From Treponema sp. Marseille-Q4130 (GTDB lineage: Bacteria > Spirochaetota > Spirochaetia > Treponematales > Treponemataceae), in assembly GCF_014334325.1 (NCBI RefSeq), contig NZ_JACSET010000006.1, positions 135,149 through 199,148 of the forward strand: 64,000 bases of DNA, read 5' to 3'. Position numbers and translations under genes: made by a program. The notes beneath the pieces were generated by a model. The model was not told the DNA's origin. It saw nothing but the letters and a program-made list of their open reading frames with translations, and did no database searches. This document shows, in pieces, positions 1-7,564 of the stretch (position 1 is its first letter; the number at the start of each line of letters is the position of its first letter).

Positions 1-959
1 TTCTCACGGTTTATCGCGACGAAAACGGCAAGCCGAAATTCTACGGCCGCTTTAACCAAGGCGTGGTTACGCTGAACCTCGTCGACGTCGCCTGCTCTTC
101 GGGCGGCGATACGGAAAAATTTTGGCGCATTATGGACGAACGGCTTGAGTTGTGCCGCCGCGCGCTCATGATCCGCCACAAGAGGCTTCTCGGAACGAAA
201 AGCGATGCGGCTCCGATTCTGTGGCAAAACGGAGCGATCGCGCGCCTGGCAAAGGGTGAAAAAATCGATAAGCTTTTGTTCGACGGCTATTCGACGATTT
301 CGCTCGGATACGCGGGACTCTGCGAATGCGTGCGCTATATGACAGGAAAATCGCACACCGATCCCGAAGCGACGCCCTTTGCACTGGAAATCATGCACCG
401 CTTAAACGACGCGTGCGCCGAATGGAAAAAAGAAACGACGATCGCCTTTTCGCTGTACGGCACGCCGCTTGAAAGCACGACGTATAAATTCGCCAAGTGT
501 TTAAAACAGCGCTTCGGCATCATCCCCGGCGTTACCGATAAAAACTATATCACCAACAGCTACCACGTGCACGTCACCGAGCCGATAGACGCGTTTGCAA
601 AACTGACATTCGAATCGCAGTTCCAAGAGCTTTCTCCCGGAGGTGCGGTCAGCTATGTCGAAGTGCCGAACATGGAAAATAATATGGAAGCGGTTATGAC
701 GCTTTTAAAACATATCTACAACAATATCATGTACGCCGAACTCAATACGAAAAGCGATTTTTGCCAAAGCTGCGGCTTTACCGGCGAAATTCATATCGCT
801 TCCGATACCGACGGCAAGCTCGTGTGGGAATGCCCTGCCTGCGGCAACCGCGATCAGGCGAAGATGAACGTAGCGCGCCGTACCTGCGGCTATATCGGCA
901 CGCAGTACTGGAATCAGGGACGCACGCAGGAAATAAAAGAGCGCGTGCTGCACTTATAA
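1..959 (+). CDS. nrdD: Anaerobic ribonucleoside-triphosphate reductase, C-terminal part (5' end outside window)
   Basis: This enzyme makes deoxyribonucleotides without oxygen, using a glycyl radical that NrdG installs. The open frame runs from base 3 with no stop upstream, so the gene enters from outside the window; the GTG at 63 is internal. Near the C-terminus are the two CxxC pairs of the zinc site (CQSCGF and CPACGN), followed by the glycyl-radical segment RRTCGYIGTQYWNQG, whose Gly after RTC is the radical site. The stop TAA overlaps the ATG of nrdG as TAATG, so the two genes are translationally coupled. The family assignment is secure; only the C-terminal 318 or so residues are visible. 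Confidence 0.96.
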   Translation, partial: LTVYRDENGKPKFYGRFNQGVVTLNLVDVACSSGGDTEKFWRIMDERLELCRRALMIRHKRLLGTKSDAAPILWQNGAIARLAKGEKIDKLLFDGYSTISLGYAGLCECVRYMTGKSHTDPEATPFALEIMHRLNDACAEWKKETTIAFSLYGTPLESTTYKFAKCLKQRFGIIPGVTDKNYITNSYHVHVTEPIDAFAKLTFESQFQELSPGGAVSYVEVPNMENNMEAVMTLLKHIYNNIMYAELNTKSDFCQSCGFTGEIHIASDTDGKLVWECPACGNRDQAKMNVARRTCGYIGTQYWNQGRTQEIKERVLHL

Positions 960-1453
960 TGTACTACGGCGCCATAAAAAAAACGGATGTGACCGACGGA
1001 GAAGGAGTACGCGTTTCGCTCTTCGTCTCCGGCTGCCGCAACTGCTGCAAGGGATGCTTTCAAAAAGAAACATGGGATTTCCTCTACGGCAAGGAATTTA
1101 CAAAGGAAACCGAAGATGAAATCCTCTGCGCCCTCGAACCCGATTATATCGCGGGTCTTACCGTGCTCGGAGGAGAGCCCTTCGAAGAAGAAAACCAGCG
1201 GGATATCCTCCCCTTTTTGCGCCGCGTCAAAAAAGCCTTTCCGCACAAAACGATATGGTGCTACACGGGCTACGTGTATGAAGCGGATTTGCTTTCCGGC
1301 GGACGGAAACACTGCGAAGCGACGGACGAAATGCTCTCCCTCATCGACGTGCTCATCGACGGACCTTTTATCGAAGAAGAGCGGGACATAACGCTCGCGT
1401 TCCGAGGCTCACGGAACCAGCGCATCCTGTATTTGAAAAACCGCAGCGAGTAA
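959..1453 (+). CDS. nrdG: Anaerobic ribonucleotide reductase activating protein (radical SAM)
   Basis: This radical SAM activase forms the glycyl radical on NrdD. The 164-residue protein starts MYYGAIKKTDVTDGEGVRVS and carries the cluster-binding motif CRNCCKGC (CX3CX2C) near residue 30. Further on is the glycine-rich VLGGEPFEEENQ segment typical of NrdG. The start is the ATG that overlaps the nrdD stop (TAATG). A longer frame reaching back to 761 is open but overlaps nrdD and lacks family similarity upstream, so it was not used. Length and motifs match the family. Confidence 0.96.
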   Translation: MYYGAIKKTDVTDGEGVRVSLFVSGCRNCCKGCFQKETWDFLYGKEFTKETEDEILCALEPDYIAGLTVLGGEPFEEENQRDILPFLRRVKKAFPHKTIWCYTGYVYEADLLSGGRKHCEATDEMLSLIDVLIDGPFIEEERDITLAFRGSRNQRILYLKNRSE

Positions 1454-1535
1454 ATTGCCGTCCGCATATTTTTAGGCCGAATGTCGCGTTTTTCAAAATG
1501 CGTTGTTTTTCCAACGTATTCATTCTTTAAAAAGC

Positions 1536-1564
1536 GGTATAATTTAACAAGATTGAATTATACC
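1536..1564. promoter_or_regulatory. Perfect 9-bp inverted repeat with an embedded TATAAT, upstream of the ferredoxin gene
   Basis: GGTATAATT (1536-1544) and AATTATACC (1556-1564) form a perfect inverted repeat with an 11-base spacer. The left arm contains TATAAT (1538-1543), a good -10 box for the gene at 1627. The arrangement would suit a repressor operator over a promoter, or a hairpin near the 5' end of the transcript. No cognate regulator can be named from sequence. Confidence 0.45.
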
Positions 1565-1626
1565 GATAAAACAACGTTCGCTCAAAAACGCTTGTTAATT
1601 AACACGGAAACTTTTACGGAAAAATT

Positions 1627-2454
1627 ATGAAACGGCAAATCATTCATATCGATCGGGAAAAATGTAACGGCTGCGGCGCCTGCGTGACCGCATGTCATGA
1701 AGGCGCTATCGCCATGGTAGACGGAAAAGCGCAGCTCATCCGCGACGATTACTGCGACGGCATGGGAGACTGTCTCCCCGAATGCCCGACGGGGGCTATC
1801 ACTTTTGAAGAGAGGGAAGCTGCAGCCTACGATGAAAAAGCGGTCGAACTTCACAAAGCCTCTCGCGCCGCCCTTCACGCGCGGCAGAGCGAGCGCAGCC
1901 CTGCAGGAAGCTTTCATCGCTCAGGAGGCTGTCCCGGATCCGCTTTGCGCACCTTCGATCGCAGCGCCGCATCTCCCCTGCATGAGCACCGTCCGACTGC
2001 CTGTCCGGGTTCCGCACTCCGAGCGTTTGATCGGGAAAGCGCCGACGCTTCGCCCTCCCCTGCTTTTCAAGCGATGCACGTCCTCTCATCGCAGCTTCGG
2101 CAGTGGCCGGTGCAGATCAAACTCGCCCCGCTCCGCGCTCCGTATTTCGACGGCGCGCATCTTTTGATCGCGGCGGACTGTACCGCTTACGCATACGGAA
2201 ATTTTCACAACGATTTTATCAAAGGTAAAACGACGCTCATCGGCTGTCCGAAACTCGACGAAGGCGACTACACGGAAAAGCTCGCTGCGATTATCGGCGA
2301 AAACGATATCAAAAGCCTCACCGTCGTCCGCATGGAAGTGCCCTGCTGCGGCGGCATCGAAAACGCTGCGGTAAACGCGTTGAAAGCGAGCGGAAAATTT
2401 ATTCCGTGGCGGGTCGTCACCGTTTCATGCGACGGCCGTATTTTGGACGAATAA
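1627..2454 (+). CDS. Ferredoxin-type 4Fe-4S protein with a conserved C-terminal cysteine domain
   Basis: This 275-residue protein is probably an electron carrier or redox-sensing iron-sulphur protein; its partner is unknown. Residues 8-25 hold CNGCGACVTACHEGAI and a second, looser cluster motif follows (CDGMGDCLPECPTGAI), as in two-cluster bacterial ferredoxins. The C-terminal half (from about residue 160) holds AADCTAYAYGNFHND, GCPKLDEGDY and EVPCCGGIENA, a block I associate with a family of ferredoxin-like proteins of anaerobes. Between the two parts, residues about 75-145 form a low-complexity linker rich in Ser, Ala, Pro and Arg with an internal duplication (GCPGSALRTFDR and ACPGSALRAFDR). 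It stands alone after nrdDG. Confidence 0.8.
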   Translation: MKRQIIHIDREKCNGCGACVTACHEGAIAMVDGKAQLIRDDYCDGMGDCLPECPTGAITFEEREAAAYDEKAVELHKASRAALHARQSERSPAGSFHRSGGCPGSALRTFDRSAASPLHEHRPTACPGSALRAFDRESADASPSPAFQAMHVLSSQLRQWPVQIKLAPLRAPYFDGAHLLIAADCTAYAYGNFHNDFIKGKTTLIGCPKLDEGDYTEKLAAIIGENDIKSLTVVRMEVPCCGGIENAAVNALKASGKFIPWRVVTVSCDGRILDE

Positions 2455-2509
2455 AAATAAGTGCGGTGTTATTGCGGAACTTGAGCGATAAAAGTATGAT
2501 ATGGTAACT

Positions 2510-2878
2510 ATGAAAGGAAAATTGCTTATCAAAAGAGTATATCTTCCCGCATCGGACGATGACGGAGAGCGCTGTCTCGTAGACCGCCTGTGGCCGCGAG
2601 GATTAAAAAAGGAAAACGTCGCCATCGACGGTTGGCTCAAAGACATCGCACCGTCGAACGAAATTCGAAAAGATTTCAATCACGAACCGGAAAAATTTCC
2701 GATGTTTCGTGCCGCATACAAAAAAGAACTTTCAAAAAACGAGGAAGCAAAACAATTTGCAGCCGAATGCGCCGAAAAGCTCAAAACGAAAAATGTAACG
2801 CTCCTCTACGGCGCCAAGGATGCCGAACACAATAACGCCGTCGTGCTCCGCGATTGGATTTTACAAAAGATAGGATAG
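2510..2878 (+). CDS. DUF488 family protein
   Basis: This 122-residue protein belongs to the DUF488 family, whose function is not established. Visible hallmarks are IKRVYLPASDDDGERCLVDR, followed by LWPRGLKKE, the charged middle part around HEPEKFPMF, and VTLLYGAKDAEHNNAVVL near the end. A -10-like TATGAT ends at 2500 with TTGCGG 17 bases upstream. That places the predicted start of transcription close to the ATG at 2510, so this ATG was preferred to the one at 2501, which touches the -10 box. The length fits the family. Confidence 0.85.
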   Translation: MKGKLLIKRVYLPASDDDGERCLVDRLWPRGLKKENVAIDGWLKDIAPSNEIRKDFNHEPEKFPMFRAAYKKELSKNEEAKQFAAECAEKLKTKNVTLLYGAKDAEHNNAVVLRDWILQKIG

Positions 2879-2898
2879 CGGTTCCCTAAAATCAATGA

Positions 2899-2986
2899 GC
2901 ACCGCTAAAGCGTAATCGATTGTTAGCGGTGCCCGGATTGTGCAATAAGACGGGAGAGCGCTGCTTTGCGCTTCTCCCGTTTTTTA
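2899..2986. terminator. Two hairpins between convergent genes
   Basis: The first hairpin pairs GCACCGCTAA (2899-2908) with TTAGCGGTGC (2923-2932). The second has ACGGGAGA (2950-2957) pairing with TCTCCCGT (2973-2980), and a T-run follows on the plus strand, so it looks like an intrinsic terminator for the DUF488 gene. It may also serve the permease gene that arrives from the other strand at 2987. Confidence 0.7.
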
Positions 2987-4378
2987 TCAGTGCAGGAAAA
3001 GAGACAGAATGAATATTTCAACGACGCCTGCGATACCGAGTACGAGCGTACCGAGTGTCTGCGTCCTATAACCGCGCTCGGGCGACATCGCGCCGAAGTT
3101 CGTGACGACCCAAAAATACGAATCGTTCGCGTGACTTACGGTCATGGCACCGGCGCCGATCGCCATACACGCGAGAGCCGCCCGCACCGGAGAATCGAGA
3201 CCGAGTACCGGAAGCAGCGGAGCGATGATGCCCGCCGAAGTTACGAGCGCGACGGTCGAAGAGCCTTGAGCCGTTTTCAAAATCGCCGAGAGTATAAACG
3301 GGAAGAGGATGCCCATCGTCTGGAGCACCGTCGCGTGCATTTTGATATAGTTCACCATATCGGAAGACGCGATAACTTTTCCGAGAACGCCGCCGGCAGC
3401 CGTGATAAACAGGATCGGACCGGTCACTTTGAGCGTTTCTTCGACGATAGCGTAAAAATCCTTTATTTTATCGGCGAGCTTGAGCTGGAGCACTGCAAAG
3501 GCGGTACCCACGCCGAGCGCGATAACCGGAGTTCCGAGAAATTTAACAACATCGATTCCGAAGCCTTGCATCTTTGCCATCGAGACAACGGATGACGCCG
3601 CCATGAGGAGAACGGGAACGACTATCGGCGCGAGCGCATTAAAGCCGTTCGGAAGTTTTTTAAATTCGGCGACGAGCTGTTCGTAGCTTTTCGTCACCTG
3701 TCCCGCATCGGCTTCATCATCCGCGCGTACGCGGGCACCGATGTATTTTGCAAAAAAATAACCTGCGATGAGCGGCAAAATAGAACAGAGCGCGCCCATG
3801 CCCATAACGAGCAAAAGGTTATCGCCGATACCGAGCGTATTCGCAGCGGCGATCGGGCCCGGCGTCGGCGGGATAAATACGTGCGAAATATACAAACCGA
3901 ACGAAAGCCCCGTCGTCATTGCGACGGAAGAAGCGGCGGTTCTGTTGACGAGCGCTTTGCGGATGGGGTTTAAGATAACGAAACCCGAGTCGCAGAATAC
4001 GGGAATGGAAACAACCCAACCCATGAGCTCTATGGCGAGAACGGGATGATTTTTCCCGACGAGATGAATGATCATATCGGCGAGTTTCAAAGCAGCGCCT
4101 GTTTTTTCGAGTATCGAACCGATGAGCGCACCGAGGATGATGACGATACCGATGCTCGTAAACGTGCCGGCAAAGCCCGCTCCGATGACGTTTGCAAGTC
4201 CCTGCACCGTTTTTCCGTCGGCGGTTTTCACGTTGACGAGCGGAATGCCGGCGATCAAGCCGAGCAGCAGTGAAATGCACATGATCGAAATAAAGGGGTG
4301 AATTTTAAATTTTGAGATCGCAAACACCATGACGATGATCGCAATGACAAAAACAAAAATAAACGGTAAGCCTGTCAT
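2987..4378 (-). CDS. GntP-family permease (gluconate or organic-acid transporter)
   Basis: A 463-residue inner-membrane permease of the GntP/CitMHS-type fold. It is hydrophobic throughout, with about 12 predicted membrane segments starting at MTGLPFIFVFVIAIIVMVFA. The stretches FIPPTPGPIAAANTLG and TAQGSSTVALVTSAGI are typical of gluconate/H+ symporters. The real substrate (gluconate, lactate, glycerate or another acid) cannot be read from sequence. The start at 4378 was chosen because GGGAGG lies 8 bases upstream; an in-frame extension to 4456 would lie inside the structured leader. The gene stands alone, and regulation probably acts through the leader at 4379-4700. Confidence 0.88.
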   Translation of the reverse strand: MTGLPFIFVFVIAIIVMVFAISKFKIHPFISIMCISLLLGLIAGIPLVNVKTADGKTVQGLANVIGAGFAGTFTSIGIVIILGALIGSILEKTGAALKLADMIIHLVGKNHPVLAIELMGWVVSIPVFCDSGFVILNPIRKALVNRTAASSVAMTTGLSFGLYISHVFIPPTPGPIAAANTLGIGDNLLLVMGMGALCSILPLIAGYFFAKYIGARVRADDEADAGQVTKSYEQLVAEFKKLPNGFNALAPIVVPVLLMAASSVVSMAKMQGFGIDVVKFLGTPVIALGVGTAFAVLQLKLADKIKDFYAIVEETLKVTGPILFITAAGGVLGKVIASSDMVNYIKMHATVLQTMGILFPFILSAILKTAQGSSTVALVTSAGIIAPLLPVLGLDSPVRAALACMAIGAGAMTVSHANDSYFWVVTNFGAMSPERGYRTQTLGTLVLGIAGVVEIFILSLFLH

Positions 4379-4711
4379 ATATAATGACCTCCCATAAAAA
4401 CTTTTGCAGGAAATAGCAATTTCCGAAAAAGTTTTTAGCCGTGCGCGTGCGCGCACACGTTCAATAGTCGAGTTTGCAAAATAAAGCGTATCGTATTCAT
4501 GCGATTTTTATCGAAACGGCACGTATACACGTCTTCTGCAAACATCCGCGCAAACTCGAGATAAGAACGCTGCGATTTCGAGCAATGCGCAGAAATCGCG
4601 AGTGTCTCCCATATATAGAAAAACGCTTCAGCGTTTTTCGTCTCCGGACTTTAGTGTCGGCGATATTTCAGACGACACTTTTTATCATGCCTCCTTTTTT
4701 TGTCAATTATA
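4379..4711 (-). ncRNA. Structured 5' leader, copy A (with -10 box), upstream of the GntP permease
   Basis: This untranslated region closely matches two others in the window, at 19630-19855 and 51219-51470. A TATAAT on the minus strand (4706-4711) would start a leader of about 320 nt. Helix I is AGTGTCG with CGACACT (4653-4659 and 4673-4679). Helix II is TCGAGTTTGC with GCAAACTCGA (4468-4477 and 4550-4559). Helix III is GTGCGC-GTGC-GCGCAC on the plus strand (4441-4456). Helix IV (4396-4436) has AAAAACTTTT paired with AAAAGTTTTT and an inner GGAAAT/ATTTCC. Copy A alone carries an insert of about 90 nt (4561-4652) with two more perfect hairpins (4572-4599 and 4618-4639). GGGAGG follows helix IV directly. 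The type ncRNA here means a cis-acting leader; its function is inferred. Confidence 0.75.
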
Positions 4712-4841
4712 GTAGCACGGGTCTTTCATTTTTGCAAGATTTTTTTTACGGAATGTCCATATCGAAGTTGTACGGGATAAGAACGATACGCGCACACGTC
4801 TGAAACAAAAAGCGATGCCGCAGCTTTTGTGCGCCTCAGAT

Positions 4842-4915
4842 TGACGCATGGCGGACTCGAACCGCCTACCTACTGCTTAGAAGGCAGTTGCTCTATCCAG
4901 ATGAGCTAAAGCGCC
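4842..4915 (-). tRNA. tRNA-Arg (anticodon TCT)
   Basis: On the minus strand a cloverleaf can be folded. The D arm contains AGCTCATCTGGATAGAGC. The anticodon stem ACTGC/GCAGT encloses loop CTTCTAA, which gives anticodon TCT. The T arm is GGCGG-TTCGAGT-CCGCC. The acceptor stem has a G-T pair and one T-T mismatch. CCA is not encoded. It reads codon AGA. Confidence 0.93.
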
Positions 4916-5027
4916 GTAAGGCTTATACTACAGTAAACGCGGGATTCTTGCAAGTTCAAGATATCGATTTTTGAGACAGCTCTTTCATTTTTCGGTATAA
5001 TCAATCGGATCATGAAGAGGAATTTCT

Positions 5028-5813
5028 ATGACGCAAAATGAACGGCGCATTTTTTTAATCGAATATCTTTTAAAGGAAAATCCCGGCTATCACGATGTAC
5101 AGATACCGGACGATGAGAATGAACAAAAACGCCTGCTCCGCTCCCTCATGAATGTCCGTCCGCCCGAGCCTGCAAGCGAAGGATTTTTGCGCATACAGGA
5201 CGAGTATTTACAGGAAGCAGGTCGAGAGCGCGGCATTACCGACTTTGCCGATTTAAGACCGGTTACCGGACAAGGCGGCGGGAATATGTACCTCTGGCAA
5301 GGGGACATCACGACGCTCAAAGTAGACGCGATTGTAAACGCGGCAAACAGCGGCATGACCGGATGCTGGCAGCCCTGCCACGCATGCATCGACAACTGCA
5401 TCCACACATTCTCAGGCATTCAGCTGCGCGCCGTGTGCGCCGACATTATGCAAAAACAGGGGCACGAAGAGCCGACGGGAAGCGCAAAAATCACTCCTGC
5501 ATTCAATTTGCCGTGCAAGTATGTGATCCATACCGTAGGGCCTATCGTGCAGGGGCGATTGCAAAAAAAACACGAAGAGCAGCTCGCGTCCTGCTACCGT
5601 TCCTGCCTTGAGCTTGCCGAGCAACATAAAGTGCGGAGTATCGCTTTTTGCTGCATTTCCACCGGGGTCTTTATGTTTCCGAATGAAAGAGCGGCGGAAA
5701 TTGCGGCGGAAACCGTCCGAAAATACTTCGAGCAAACCGAAAGCGGGATGAAAGTTGTTTTTGACGTATTCAACGACGAAGATTTTGCAATTTACAGCGA
5801 AATTTTATCATAA
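5028..5813 (+). CDS. Zinc-dependent macrodomain protein (protein ADP-ribosyl hydrolase type)
   Basis: A 261-residue macrodomain protein likely to remove ADP-ribose from proteins. The ADP-ribose-binding core begins with WQGDITTLKVDAIVNAANS near residue 90. The next segment, GCWQPCHACIDNCIHTFSG, is the signature of the zinc-containing bacterial macrodomains, in which Cys and His side chains hold a catalytic zinc. A second loop, CCISTGVFMFPNERAA, contacts the phosphates. The start has GAGGAA upstream and TATAAT near 4996. In some Firmicutes such genes sit with a sirtuin ADP-ribosyltransferase and lipoylation genes. Here no such partner is adjacent: the next in-frame sequence is a DUF523 fragment. 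Confidence 0.88.
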   Translation: MTQNERRIFLIEYLLKENPGYHDVQIPDDENEQKRLLRSLMNVRPPEPASEGFLRIQDEYLQEAGRERGITDFADLRPVTGQGGGNMYLWQGDITTLKVDAIVNAANSGMTGCWQPCHACIDNCIHTFSGIQLRAVCADIMQKQGHEEPTGSAKITPAFNLPCKYVIHTVGPIVQGRLQKKHEEQLASCYRSCLELAEQHKVRSIAFCCISTGVFMFPNERAAEIAAETVRKYFEQTESGMKVVFDVFNDEDFAIYSEILS

Positions 5814-6080
5814 GTAGATGCGGAATTCAGAAAAGGAGCACAAATCGCCCTGAAAAAGATTCGCGACCGGAAAATTGAACTTGTAATTCTTCAGGCGCGA
5901 AGCCCCTCTTGCGGTGTAAATATGATATATGACGGCTCTTTTTCAGGAAAACTGATTTCGGGACAAGGAGTTTTTGCAAAACTTCTTAAAGAAAACAATA
6001 TTAATGTGATAGATGTTGGAAAATTATCACATGTGAGCAGGCGGCATTTTAAGGATGTTTACAAAAAAAATTATGAATAG
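5814..6080 (+). pseudogene. DUF523 family remnant (N-terminus missing)
   Basis: Directly after the macrodomain stop, and in the same frame, the sequence encodes 88 residues that match the C-terminal half of DUF523 proteins: a GAQIAL helix, LQARSPSCGV, IYDGSFSGKL and a GQGVFAKLL helix. The N-terminal half with its first cysteine motif is absent and there is no start codon with a ribosome-binding site. A deletion that joined the macrodomain gene to the tail of a DUF523 gene would explain this. DUF523 is often found with DUF1722/YbgA, and a YbgA-like gene lies at 7112-7564. Confidence 0.7.
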
Positions 6081-6088
6081 AGAAAAGA

Positions 6089-6738
6089 ATGGAAAATCAG
6101 ACCTCTAAGCAAAACCGAAACTATTTTTTAATCTCAGTGATGTTCCTTATCGGTATTTTGTATATATGGGGATTCGGATTGGATTTTTATATTTCGGCCT
6201 CAAACTGCAGTTTACAAATTCCTTGCAGGAAACCGTAAATCAACATCGTACTCTACTGATGATTATAGATGAATTGCTTATGCTTTCAACTATCCTTTGC
6301 GGAAGCAGTTTTTATAATGTGCGCAAGGTATATTCTCAAAATAAAAATATACTGATCGGATTTTTAACGACAAGCTTTATACTAATGTTAACAGCATGGC
6401 TGCTGATAATGTTTGAAACCGGAAGACTTGTATATCCTGTCAACGGTCTGCCTGTTGTTACGGGTGACACGCTCCGAACGACTTTAGCCGAAATTTACGC
6501 CGCTTGGCATTTATGCGATATCTTGCCGGGACTGTTTATAATTTTCTGGTCGGGATTATTATCCCATTCTCTTTAGAAATACAGCGGGATAACGATTGGA
6601 CTATTGCAAATGATCTGTACTTATTTCGGACAAAGCATAAAGCCGATCCCTTTGTTCATTGCTATTATATTATCAACAATTTGGCTTTTAAAACAAAGTA
6701 TTTCAATCGTTAACGATCTTAGAGAGAAAAATTTATGA
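6089..6738 (+). pseudogene. Broken small membrane-protein gene
   Basis: From ATG 6089 the frame encodes MENQTSKQNRNYFLIS and a membrane segment, but it stops at about 6239. The continuation in another frame (from about 6166) encodes at least three further hydrophobic segments, for example LIGFLTTSFILMLTAWLLIM, up to a TAG at 6574. After this TAG the same frame continues as a coherent membrane segment (IPLFIAIILSTIWLLKQ) to TGA at 6738. One frameshift near 6165-6200 and one nonsense codon therefore separate pieces of one multi-spanning protein. A further ATG overlaps the last stop as ATGA (6735) but that frame ends after 14 residues, which suggests a truncated next gene. I do not recognise the family. 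Confidence 0.55.
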
Positions 6739-6810
6739 CAGAAAAAAAGATTAATTCACGCAGAGGGAGCTTTTATTAAGCAAACCCGCAGGATACGGTA
6801 TAGCCGCCGT

Positions 6811-7176
6811 TTACTTCAGCGTAATTCCCTTGCCCTCTAAATTTTTGACGCACTCAAGATGATAGCGTTCATCGTGTTCGGCGTACACGGGCTTTCGTAC
6901 TTCAACGACCTCCAAGTTGTCGTACGGCGGGCATGTTTTACCGCGGTAGTTTTTATCCAACCACTCGGGACTCACTTTGTAGCCTCGCCGCTGCATCTCT
7001 TCCATAACGAGCCGGTGGTACCGATAGAGCAAATACGGTGAATAGTTAAACACATAGTTGACCGTTGCGTGCGGCCTGCCCCAGCCGTTTCCGCGCAGGG
7101 CACAGCACTCCCTATGTTGCCCCAACAACTGCTGACGCGGGAGTTTGTTGATCATATCTTGATGCCAAAGTCTCAT
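6811..7176 (-). CDS. TIGR02328-like protein (pyrimidine-dimer DNA glycosylase-type family)
   Basis: This 121-residue protein starts MRLWHQDMINKLPRQQLLGQ and continues HRECCALRGNGWG, VNYVFNYSPYLLYRYH and GYKVSPEWLDKNYRGK. That pattern matches a small family annotated as TIGR02328 or as pyrimidine-dimer DNA glycosylase-like. Its activity has not been shown here. The start at 7176 was chosen because the family begins with MRLWH. The frame is open up to 7416, but that upstream part is the antisense-frame shadow of the YbgA gene. The gene overlaps the 3' end of the YbgA-like gene by 65 bases. The last third is duplicated at 9169-9285. Confidence 0.75.
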   Translation of the reverse strand: MRLWHQDMINKLPRQQLLGQHRECCALRGNGWGRPHATVNYVFNYSPYLLYRYHRLVMEEMQRRGYKVSPEWLDKNYRGKTCPPYDNLEVVEVRKPVYAEHDERYHLECVKNLEGKGITLK

Positions 7177-7564
7177 CTTGTTCTCCGAATAATAGATGCG
7201 ATTGCTGCAAATAGTTGTTAGGGTAGACTGCAAAGAGCTTGCGAACAGCGCCCAACAAAATTTCCTGTTCCGACTGACCGCTGCGATATTGCTCCAAACA
7301 ATACATAAACTCCGCCTTTTCATCCCGAGTAGCCTGCTTCTTAAAATATCCCCAGATATGCTGAAACGCGTTGCAGACTTGTCCTCGATTCTCCGGTAAA
7401 GTGCGCGCCTGATCAATGAGAGTCAACACATGCCGCACTTGTGCATTCTCCCGCTTTAAATACTCGCGAATCTCGTTATAAATAGTGCCGGACTTGCTGA
7501 GAACGAGATACTTATGTGCTGCCCAAAGTTTCTGACATTCTTTTAATTGATTTGATTCTCTCAT
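7112..7564 (-). CDS. YbgA-like protein (DUF1722)
   Basis: A 150-residue protein matching the DUF1722 domain: WAAHKYLVLSKSGTIYNEI, NAFQHIWGYFKKQ, FMYCLEQYRSGQ and LFAVYPNNYLQQ correspond in order to the conserved blocks of YbgA. DUF1722 is often fused to or beside DUF523, and a DUF523 fragment survives 1 kb away on the other strand. The last 20 or so residues overlap the next gene and are unlike the family, so the 3' end may have been altered by rearrangement. No clear ribosome-binding site precedes the ATG. It may be functional or an early pseudogene. Confidence 0.65.
   Translation of the reverse strand: MRESNQLKECQKLWAAHKYLVLSKSGTIYNEIREYLKRENAQVRHVLTLIDQARTLPENRGQVCNAFQHIWGYFKKQATRDEKAEFMYCLEQYRSGQSEQEILLGAVRKLFAVYPNNYLQQSHLLFGEQDETLASRYDQQTPASAVVGAT

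Noticed and set aside
2501-2509. Earlier ATG for the DUF488 gene
   Set aside because: It directly follows the -10 box, so it would not be in the transcript; the family N-terminus fits ATG 2510.
4379-4456. In-frame N-terminal extension of the GntP permease through the leader (RARLKTFSEIAISCKSF); similar extensions precede the FadL-like and UraA-like genes
   Set aside because: The extension is the translated form of helices III and IV. Base changes keep pairing, not protein, and the true starts have GGGAG sites and family-typical N-termini.
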